Below are positions 44,645 through 51,522 of a stretch of 64,000 nucleotides of DNA, one piece after another. The position numbers and the translations under genes are program-made. Origin of the DNA: Phycisphaerae bacterium (GTDB lineage: Bacteria; Planctomycetota; Phycisphaerae; Phycisphaerales; SM1A02); NCBI GenBank assembly GCA_016795065.1, contig JAEUIU010000038.1, forward strand, positions 1-64,000, read 5' to 3'. Each line of letters begins with the position of its first letter. Positions within the stretch are counted from its first letter, which is position 1. The notes beneath the pieces are model-generated. The model saw only the letters and a program-made list of their open reading frames with translations, was not told where the DNA came from and ran no database searches.

Positions 44645-45481
44645 CTACTGCCCGACCTTGTGCAGCTTCGGGTAGAGATCAGCGAAGTCCCGGCGACCGG
44701 GTCCCGTACTCTCATACTTGCGCCCAACCGCCCGGATCTTCGCTTCCAACGCCTTGACGGCGGGCGACTGTCGCTCTCTGGCGGAGAAGCCAGGGCAGAC
44801 GATCAGGAGGCGAAGTTTGGCATTGTCATCGGGAACCAAGTGCGCATCAAGTCCGTTCTTTCGACAGAAGCGGACCATCGGGTCCCCTTCGAGGGTTCCG
44901 AGCCGGCCAGCCAGAATGAAGTAGTTCAGTCCGGGCTGCCTCGGGTCCGTGCCTGGCGGCGGTCCGAGATCCGTGCCGGACGGGTCTTGGTCACCACTGC
45001 CACCGGCGTTTCGGCCCGTTCCGCCGTTCCCGTCGCCCTGTGGAGCCCCATCCTGTCCGCCGTTGACCCCCCCATCCACCAGGCTTGGCGGGGTCTGACC
45101 TGCCTTCATGGGGTCGACCGCCGGAAGGCTGCCGTGGGCGTTCAATTCCTCAATCCGCCGTTCCTCGAACCGCTTGCTCGCCGCTGACTCGCCGGCCGAG
45201 AACCCGTACATGTAGACCCCGACCAAGGCTGCCAGTGCCACGCCGATGGCGACATAGGCGTATCCCACCGGGACCTTGATGAATCGTCCGGGACCGATCG
45301 GCTGCGAACTCGCAGCCGGTGACGGCGCGATGCTCGGCGGAATCGGCACCCCACCTCCGCCGGAATGACCCAACGGGCCACTGATCGCCGGACCGCGCGC
45401 GGAGGACACCGGCACGATGGGACCTCGTGGCTTGTGCCGAATCAACTCGTAGAGCGCCGGCTGGCTGGGCTTGCGAGCCAT
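44645..45481 (-). CDS. Membrane-anchored SPOR-like protein
   Basis: 278 aa. A Pro/Ser/Gly-rich cytoplasmic part (1-70) is followed by one membrane helix (about 71-95, VGYAYVAIGVALAALVGVYMYGFSAG), a Gly/Asp-rich linker (125-175) and a C-terminal domain with NYFILAGRLGTLEGDPMVRFCRKNGL and LRLLIVCPGFSARER. The size and placement of the last domain resemble SPOR (septal peptidoglycan-binding) domains, but the match is by pattern only. Same strand and 54 bases downstream of the YdjY-like lipoprotein gene. Confidence 0.75.
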   Translation of the reverse strand: MARKPSQPALYELIRHKPRGPIVPVSSARGPAISGPLGHSGGGGVPIPPSIAPSPAASSQPIGPGRFIKVPVGYAYVAIGVALAALVGVYMYGFSAGESAASKRFEERRIEELNAHGSLPAVDPMKAGQTPPSLVDGGVNGGQDGAPQGDGNGGTGRNAGGSGDQDPSGTDLGPPPGTDPRQPGLNYFILAGRLGTLEGDPMVRFCRKNGLDAHLVPDDNAKLRLLIVCPGFSARERQSPAVKALEAKIRAVGRKYESTGPGRRDFADLYPKLHKVGQ

Positions 45482-45535
45482 GTCCGCATCCTACTCGACC
45501 TGAGTGTCGACCGACTTGGGAAGCGGAAAATCAAC

Positions 45536-46399
45536 TCACTCCAGTTCAAGGACGAGCGTCGCCTTGCTCCCTGAGGGAGGCATACGAAGGGTCCACGCCT
45601 CCCAATTGGCCGCTTCGACCTCGATCAGGTCAGGGAGCACCGTGGCCGCAGCAATGGTCTCATCGCCAAAGGTCACCAGGCCGACGATGGAGCCGGTGAA
45701 GTCAGCGACGTAGTGTTCACCCGGTTTCTTCCACGAAGCGGGATTCGCGGCAAATCGGCTGCCCGCGAAGACCCATCGCCCGTCAAAGGACCGCCCGTCC
45801 GCACCGCGAACCCACTCGCTGATCGCCCGCTCGACGACCACGGGGCCTGAAGGCGTTTCCTCGGCCTGCGGATCGATCGTCCGCACCCGGACCCGGACGG
45901 CCGGCCCCTTGGGCGCGATGACCGTGAAGCCCTCGCCAGCCTGCGTCCACCGCCCCGGTTGGCCGGGAACGCCGCCTGCCAAAAGAAGCGCCGCGTGGAC
46001 TTCGCTGGCCTTGAGATCGATGACCAAGAGCGACTCATGCTCGCGTGAATCGACGCCACAGGCGATCTGCTCGAGAAAGCCGCTCGTCTGCGCGACATGG
46101 GCGGGCACTTCGACGCGACGACGATTGCGGTCGATCTGGATGCCGTTGGGCAGGGAGATGACGCGCGGTTCCGTTGCGACGGGCGGCGTGGGCGTCGGCG
46201 CTGGGGGCGCTGGGGGCGTCGTCACCACCGGCGCCTCGGTCGTTGGAACGGTCGGCGCGGGAGTGGAAGCGTGAGACTGCGGAGCCAAGGGTGCGCGGTG
46301 CGCACCTTCCTGAGAACACCCGGTCGTACCCAACACCAAGGCAAGCAACAGGAATGCGATCGAGACAACGTGATTCCTGCTGAAGTCCTGTCTGATCAT
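45536..46399 (-). CDS. YdjY-like lipoprotein
   Basis: 287 aa from ATG 46399, with GAGG about 8 nt upstream; an ATG at 46432 is possible but less apt. Signal and lipobox: VVSIAFLLLALVLGTTGC (Cys28). After a Thr/Pro-rich linker (about 40-85) comes the YdjY-type domain: IQIDRNRRRVEVPAHVAQTSGFLEQIACG, then ESLLVIDLKASEVHAALLLAGG and PGRWTQAGEGF. Proteins of this kind are common in planctomycetes and of unknown function. A strong intrinsic terminator sits 42 bases before the start codon, which suggests leader attenuation. Confidence 0.82.
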   Translation of the reverse strand: MIRQDFSRNHVVSIAFLLLALVLGTTGCSQEGAHRAPLAPQSHASTPAPTVPTTEAPVVTTPPAPPAPTPTPPVATEPRVISLPNGIQIDRNRRRVEVPAHVAQTSGFLEQIACGVDSREHESLLVIDLKASEVHAALLLAGGVPGQPGRWTQAGEGFTVIAPKGPAVRVRVRTIDPQAEETPSGPVVVERAISEWVRGADGRSFDGRWVFAGSRFAANPASWKKPGEHYVADFTGSIVGLVTFGDETIAAATVLPDLIEVEAANWEAWTLRMPPSGSKATLVLELE

Positions 46400-46440
46400 G
46401 CGCACCTCGTTGCTCACCTCGAAGCCGGCCATCTCGAACG

Positions 46441-46473
46441 AAAAAAAGGCCCGGCGGAGGCAAGCCTCGGGCC
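46441..46473 (-). terminator. Intrinsic terminator in the leader of the YdjY-like lipoprotein gene
   Basis: Read on the minus strand: GGCCC, GAGGC, loop TT, GCCTC, a 4-nt bulge, GGGCC, then seven T. It ends 42 bases before the start codon at 46399. The only gene to its right is on the plus strand, so it must end an RNA that starts within about 46480-46717. Confidence 0.8.
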
Positions 46474-46717
46474 GGACCCTTCCGGGGGCATATTAGTGGT
46501 TCGCGACTGCGGAACTGCCTCTTGGTGCGCGATGTCGCCCGTAAGGCAGTCCCCGAGGATTCCTAGACACGCTCTCCGCCGCGAAGCGGTTGCGTTCGTC
46601 GCGAGACAATGGGAACGTACGAAGCCCAATGGGTGAGGCAAACGCTTCCCCGCGGTTTCGCACCGGAGCGACCGCGCGAGCGGGCGTCGAGATGGCACAA
46701 CCCGAATAGACCATCCC

Positions 46718-47629
46718 ATGCTCTCGCTCCGCCGTACCGTTCGGTTCTCCCTCGCTCCCCTTCCGCCGCCTACGGCTTCGGGTGCCACCCCGTTCCATCC
46801 GCTCCAGGAGCCGCGTCACAACCCTTACTCCGGATGGCCAGCAGCTCAAGGCCCGACCGGCGTCGGCGCATTCACTGAGATCGAAGTCGAGGTCCGAGGC
46901 CGTCCCGACCCGCGCACCGGCTACCTCGTCAACATCACGGTCCTCGACGGCGTGGTGCGCGAAGAGGTCGTCCCATGGCTCACCCGCCGGTTCGCCGAGC
47001 AGTTCTTGGGCGGGGCGCCGATCGAGCCTTGCCAGACGACCCGCGAAATTGCCCGTCGCGTCGAGGATGGGTTTCGCCGGCTCCTCTCCGCGTCGCTGGC
47101 CGCCTCCGCTGCCGAATGTTCGCTTGCCTCCGTCACCTGGCGGATCGCCCCAACCCTTCACCACCGGTACGAGCTCGCCATGCCCCATCGCATCGAAGTG
47201 CGCCAGCAGTTTGAGTTCTCGGCCGCTCATCGCCTCCACTGCCCCGGCATGGACGAGGCTGGCAACCGGGCTGTTTTCGGGAAGTGCAACAACCCCAACG
47301 GCCACGGCCACAACTACCGGCTTGAGGTCGGCGCTGCCATTCAGCTGGAGGTTCCCGGCGAAACGGCGAAAGTCACCCATCCCCCGCTCTCGGTTGGGAC
47401 CCTCGACCAAATCGTCGACGAGACGGTCCTACGGCGGCTGGACCACAAGCACCTTAATCTCGACGTTCCCGAGTTTGCCGATCTGAACCCCAGCGTGGAA
47501 CATATCGCCAAGGTCTGTTACGACCTGCTCGCTCCTGCCCTCGCGGCTCACGGCGCCGCCATTACATCCGTGACGGTTTGGGAAACGGAGAAGACCTCCT
47601 GCACCTATCCCGCCCCGGCGCCGGCCTAA
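46718..47629 (+). CDS. 6-pyruvoyl-tetrahydropterin synthase / QueD-like protein with two tandem domains
   Basis: 303 aa, two T-fold domains. The C-terminal one (about 157-300) is intact: Zn ligands His171 (EFSAAHRLH) and His196/His198 with catalytic Cys190 in GKCNNPNGHGHNY, then LDHKHLNLD and the Glu in VTVWETEKTSC. The N-terminal copy (about 1-145) keeps the fold pattern (EIEVEVRGRPDPRTGYLVNITVLDGVV) but has HNPYSGW where the Zn loop should be. It converts dihydroneopterin triphosphate to a 6-pyruvoyl or 6-carboxy pterin, for queuosine or pterins. Its TAA stop abuts a 28-nt REP unit. Confidence 0.9.
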   Translation: MLSLRRTVRFSLAPLPPPTASGATPFHPLQEPRHNPYSGWPAAQGPTGVGAFTEIEVEVRGRPDPRTGYLVNITVLDGVVREEVVPWLTRRFAEQFLGGAPIEPCQTTREIARRVEDGFRRLLSASLAASAAECSLASVTWRIAPTLHHRYELAMPHRIEVRQQFEFSAAHRLHCPGMDEAGNRAVFGKCNNPNGHGHNYRLEVGAAIQLEVPGETAKVTHPPLSVGTLDQIVDETVLRRLDHKHLNLDVPEFADLNPSVEHIAKVCYDLLAPALAAHGAAITSVTVWETEKTSCTYPAPAPA

Positions 47630-47657
47630 CAGCCCGTGGCGAAAGTCATTCGGGCTG
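47630..47657. repeat. Solo REP unit of the REPIN-like family
   Basis: A 28-nt unit: CAGCCCGTGGCGAAAGT to ATTCGGGCTG, with a 7-bp terminal stem (CAGCCCG/CGGGCTG). It starts at the base after the pterin-synthase TAA and is followed by CTAAC. It matches the right-end REP of copies A, B and C. Confidence 0.85.
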
Positions 47658-47702
47658 CTAACGCTCGCATCGGCACCACGTCTCACTCTTAAGGTTCGCC
47701 CC

Positions 47703-49079
47703 ATGGTTCGTCCCGTTTCGCGCCCGCTCTCCTTCTCCCTCTCGGCCTCGCTTCTTGTTCTCACCGGATCGCAGCTGGTGCAGACATCGTGGGGGCAGGC
47801 ATCCGACACGCCGCTGACACCGGGCGAATTGACCACGCCGCCCGCCAGGCCCGCTCCAGCCGCCGCCCCGACCGTGCCGCCGGAGATCCAGGCGCTCAAG
47901 CTTGAGTTGGACGAGGTCGAGCGTTACCTCCGGCGCAAGGGCACCGTCTCGAAAGACGATCGCCCGGCCCTGACGAAGATCCTCGACAAGGTCCGTCCCT
48001 ACGCCCAGACGAAGCAGCCACTCGCTCTGGCGATGCAGGTTCAAATCGCCACCTGGCTTGAGGATCACGCCCTGGTCGACGCGACCTACGGAGAGATTCT
48101 GGCGTTGAACCCAGCGAACGAGATCGCCCTCTCGCAGTGGTTCAGTGCCTTAAACCGGCGCGGCGACTTCGAGCGTTGCGTCGCTGAGGCCTTGACTCGC
48201 AACGCGCAAGTCGCTGGATCGCCGCGTACGACAGTGCCGGTGGTGGAAGCGTTCCTGAGCCTCAACCGGATTCCTGAAGCCAAGCTGCGCCTCGATGCCC
48301 TGACGCTTGCCCCGACCGAACGGCCCGATGTCAGCAGCCGCGTGAATGCCCTGAAGACACGGCTCGATGCTCTCCTTCCACTTTGGCAGGCCGAGGATAC
48401 CCTTCGCCAAGCCGACGAGAAGGCGGGCAACCTTCCGCGCGTCGAACTGGTCACCTCGAAGGGCGCGATCGTGGTGGAACTCTTCGAGGATCAGGCCCCC
48501 AACTCGGTCGCGGCGTTCCTTGGATTCACCGAAGGTGGTCTCTACAACGGGACTTCGTTCCACAAGCGCGTGCCAAACGTCGGCCTCGTCGGTGGCGATC
48601 CAAACTCGAAGGCCGGCTCGACCGGTCGACCAGGAGCCGGCACGCCCGGCTATCGCATCGCTGATGAGGCGGGCCGCACCGATCGGCGGATGGCCCTGGC
48701 CGGGACGATCGGCTTGGCGAAGGCCGAGCAATCGCCGGTGGGACCCGACGGCACGCCGACGTCGCGCACGGTGAAGGACAGCGCGGGCCAAACCTTTTTC
48801 GTGCTGACTGCACCCTCGGAACATCTGCACGGCGAGTGTACGATCATCGGTCGCGTCGTCGAAGGCCTCGAGTACCTCTCGATGCTCCACCCGAACGACC
48901 GAATCGAATCGGCCAAGGTGCTCCGCAAGCGTGAGCACGAGTACACCGTCACGAAGGCACCGGAGTTGCCCACCGCGCCGGAACTCACGGTCCTGAGTGC
49001 CACGCCCGCGGCACCTCGTCCGCAGGCCACTCCAAACGTGATTCAGCCGGCACCGCTGGCGACACCGCCATCCCGCTGA
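47703..49079 (+). CDS. Exported cyclophilin-type peptidyl-prolyl isomerase
   Basis: 458 aa. Signal peptide FSLSASLLVLTGSQLVQTSWG precedes a TPR-like helical region (about 60-235; AMQVQIATWLEDHALVDATYGEILALNPANEIALSQWF). The C-terminal cyclophilin domain (about 240-425) has TSKGAIVVELFEDQAPNSVAAFLGFTEGGLYNGTSFHKRV and FFVLTAPSEHLHGECTIIGRVVEGLEYLSML. It is more diverged than typical PpiA but keeps the fold. It would catalyse Pro isomerisation in the periplasm. One TTA codon (48150) here is followed by A, an exception to the usual TTAG context. Confidence 0.88.
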   Translation: MVRPVSRPLSFSLSASLLVLTGSQLVQTSWGQASDTPLTPGELTTPPARPAPAAAPTVPPEIQALKLELDEVERYLRRKGTVSKDDRPALTKILDKVRPYAQTKQPLALAMQVQIATWLEDHALVDATYGEILALNPANEIALSQWFSALNRRGDFERCVAEALTRNAQVAGSPRTTVPVVEAFLSLNRIPEAKLRLDALTLAPTERPDVSSRVNALKTRLDALLPLWQAEDTLRQADEKAGNLPRVELVTSKGAIVVELFEDQAPNSVAAFLGFTEGGLYNGTSFHKRVPNVGLVGGDPNSKAGSTGRPGAGTPGYRIADEAGRTDRRMALAGTIGLAKAEQSPVGPDGTPTSRTVKDSAGQTFFVLTAPSEHLHGECTIIGRVVEGLEYLSMLHPNDRIESAKVLRKREHEYTVTKAPELPTAPELTVLSATPAAPRPQATPNVIQPAPLATPPSR

Positions 49080-49092
49080 GCCGGGTTGAAGG

Positions 49093-49578
49093 TTAGCTCA
49101 AGTCCTCTTCACCAAGCAGTCGGAAGCCTTTTCGCCGCAGGATCTGACCGGCGAGCGTGTTGTCGTCGACCGCCACCGCCACCAACGGGTTGTCGTTGGT
49201 GATGTGCATGACGGGATAGGCGAAGCGGATGTTCAATTCGGCGCCGAGCAGGAAGAGGCAGATGTGGGTGAGCGAGAGGTGCTGGGAAAGCTCAACGATG
49301 AGGAGATCGACCTCGCTGAAGGCCAGTTGCCTGCGGCGCATCAGATGGCGGGCGGCGTCCGCGTTGTCGAAGATAAGCCGGACGACGGCGTGGTCGCTTG
49401 AGTCAAGGACGCTGAACGCCCGCAGGTTGACCTCGGGGGCGTCGTCGAAGAGTTGGACGAGCTCCAGGAGCTTCCCGACCCGATTGTCGAGGAAGACGCT
49501 GAACTGCCGAACGCTTGGCGGCGCGTAGCTTCGCTCGGTTGAAGGCTCGGTGATGTCCGGAGGCATCGCATGACTCAT
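49093..49578 (-). CDS. Tandem ACT-domain protein
   Basis: 161 aa with two ACT-like repeats: VRQFSVFLDNRVGKLLELVQLFDDAPEVNLRAFSVLDSSDHAVVRLIF (about 22-68) and HICLFLLGAELNIRFAYPVMHITNDNPLVAVAVDDNTLAGQILRRKGFRL (about 105-155). ACT domains bind amino acids and control metabolic enzymes; such stand-alone pairs often occur near amino acid or energy genes. The ligand is unknown. It diverges from the DUF885 gene. Confidence 0.9.
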   Translation of the reverse strand: MSHAMPPDITEPSTERSYAPPSVRQFSVFLDNRVGKLLELVQLFDDAPEVNLRAFSVLDSSDHAVVRLIFDNADAARHLMRRRQLAFSEVDLLIVELSQHLSLTHICLFLLGAELNIRFAYPVMHITNDNPLVAVAVDDNTLAGQILRRKGFRLLGEEDLS

Positions 49579-49689
49579 ACGAAAGGCACTTTACCACCCC
49601 TCTCGCACGAAGGCGCTCGTGGTGTCGGGACGAACTTCCCGGTGAGTCGTTCGGCGACCGGAGGTCCGAGACATACAGTGACAGTTCCC

Positions 49690-51522
49690 ATGCGACACGC
49701 GATTCCCATGCCGGTCACTCCCGCGCTGATCTCGCTCGCACTACTGGCTTCGCCGCTCGGATTGTCGGCAGGTGCCGTGCACGCCACGGCCTTGCCCGCC
49801 GCGCTGCAGGCGCCTTCGCCGCCGCCAGCAGCCGAGTCTGCTGCCGAGGTCGAATTGGACGGTCTCCTGCGCGAGTGGATGGCGTGGCGGGCATACGAGT
49901 TTCCCGATTGGGCTCGGATCCACGGGTTTCCCACTCGACCCGATGCGATCACCTCGTATGGAAGCGGAACGGAAGGTCGGCGCGTCGGTCAACTTCGGGC
50001 CTTCCTAGGCGACCTGGATGCCATGGAGGTGGCGGCGCTGGAGACGCCCAGTCAACAGGACCATGCGGCTGCCAGGCTTCTCCTTCAGCAGGCGATCGAC
50101 GGGTACGAGTGCGGTGCCTACCTGCTTCCCCTCGAACTCTCGGCCCAAGGCATCGGAGGCCTCTTCCTCGAATGCAAGGCAGGCCTCTCGCCGGAGCGTG
50201 CCGAGGACTGCGAGCTGTACCACAAGCGGCTGACCTGGATTCCGCAGCGATGCGCGGACATTCTCGAACTCTTTCGCGAGGGAAAGCGGCGCGGCATCCT
50301 CGGATCGCGGCTGATGTTCGGGAACGGACAGGGCACGAACATCAAGAACTGGCTCGGGAATGCCCTGCCGTTGGATGCCGCGTTGTCGAGCGGCGAAGCG
50401 ATCGCGGACCCCAAGCAGCGATCCGAACTGCTCGCAACGCTGAACGAACGGACCGTCCCCCAGATCCGTGCCGCCCTGACCGAACTCGACCAGTATCTCA
50501 CCGACATCTATGGGCCTGCGTGTGCGGACCACTCCACTCCGGCCGTCGGAACGCCCGATGCGCAGCGACTCTACCGGCACCTGTTCGCCCAACGAACCGG
50601 TCTGACCGAGGCCCCGGAGGTCTGGCTCCAACAGGCCATGGCCGAGTTGGATCGGCTGAAGCCGGCAATAGATGCTGCTGCGGCACGAAGCGCGGAGTTT
50701 CTCGCCGAACCTGATCTCGCCGGCCTGCCCGTCGATGCCCGTCGCGTTCGCTACTTGCGATGGATCGAACGCACGCAAGGTCGCGGGGCGAGGATCCCTG
50801 AGAGCGAGGTGCCAGCCGCCATCGAGGCATCGTGGAGTGAGCTTCGCCCAAACGTGGTTGCGACCTTTGGCTTGCCGCTGGCCCAGCGCCTCGGCTGTGA
50901 CGAACCGGTGCGACGCTTCAATCCCGTTTCTCCCTTCAACACCTTCCACGTTGGAACCGTTCGGGAGTCGACCTTGGTTCATCGCCTTGCGGACCCGGTC
51001 AGGTTGACCCGCATGCGCGATGGATCGCCCCTCCCCGAGAGAGACCTCGAGAATCCGGGGTGGCGGCGCCGACTCCTTCGAAACGAGATGGCCTCATCCT
51101 TCGTCGACGGCTGGGAAGCCCACTTGCGGGCGCATGAACTCCTCGACGGGAACCCCGCCGATCCGAACCCTCGCAGGTTGGCCGAGCGGGCAAGGAGCCT
51201 GGTTCGCTTCATCGTCGAGATCGGCCCTGCGACCGGTGCGTGGAGCGAGGACCGCGCTGCGGAGCTATGGAGCGCATGGTCCGACCGACCCGCATCCGAA
51301 ATGCTCTCGTTGGTCCGCGCGTCCTCGCCGCGCGGCGGCCTCGTTACGACCCCGACTGCGATCGATCTGGCGATCCGTTCATTGCGAGACGAGATGCGGG
51401 TGGCCCATGACCCACTCCCGGACCCAGCCTTCTACGAGGCCCTGTTCCGCTTCGGCCCACTCCGCATGTCGATCGCAGAACGGTCGGTGCGTGAGATCCT
51501 GGCGAAACCGGTTACGCCCTGA
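49690..51522 (+). CDS. Exported DUF885 family protein lacking the HExxH motif
   Basis: 610 aa from ATG 49690 (ATG 49708 also fits). Signal peptide PALISLALLASPLGLSAGA. The mature part follows the DUF885 layout: ELDGLLREWMAWRAYEFPDWARIHGFP, ARLLLQQAIDGYECGAYLLPLEL, LTWIPQRCADILELFREGKRRGILGSRLMF and RTVPQIRAALTELDQYLTDIYGPAC. Near the C-terminus RNEMASSFVDGWEAHLRAHELL corresponds to the EGWALY-type helix, but I see no HExxH-type zinc motif before it. It may be a catalytically dead member or use another site. It overlaps the convergent permease gene by 11 bp. Confidence 0.85.
   Translation: MRHAIPMPVTPALISLALLASPLGLSAGAVHATALPAALQAPSPPPAAESAAEVELDGLLREWMAWRAYEFPDWARIHGFPTRPDAITSYGSGTEGRRVGQLRAFLGDLDAMEVAALETPSQQDHAAARLLLQQAIDGYECGAYLLPLELSAQGIGGLFLECKAGLSPERAEDCELYHKRLTWIPQRCADILELFREGKRRGILGSRLMFGNGQGTNIKNWLGNALPLDAALSSGEAIADPKQRSELLATLNERTVPQIRAALTELDQYLTDIYGPACADHSTPAVGTPDAQRLYRHLFAQRTGLTEAPEVWLQQAMAELDRLKPAIDAAAARSAEFLAEPDLAGLPVDARRVRYLRWIERTQGRGARIPESEVPAAIEASWSELRPNVVATFGLPLAQRLGCDEPVRRFNPVSPFNTFHVGTVRESTLVHRLADPVRLTRMRDGSPLPERDLENPGWRRRLLRNEMASSFVDGWEAHLRAHELLDGNPADPNPRRLAERARSLVRFIVEIGPATGAWSEDRAAELWSAWSDRPASEMLSLVRASSPRGGLVTTPTAIDLAIRSLRDEMRVAHDPLPDPAFYEALFRFGPLRMSIAERSVREILAKPVTP

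Noticed and set aside
46493-46714. 73-codon minus-strand frame before the leader terminator
   Set aside because: Starts 3 bases from a divergent real gene, has weak codon bias and no recognisable motif; an untranslated leader is more likely.
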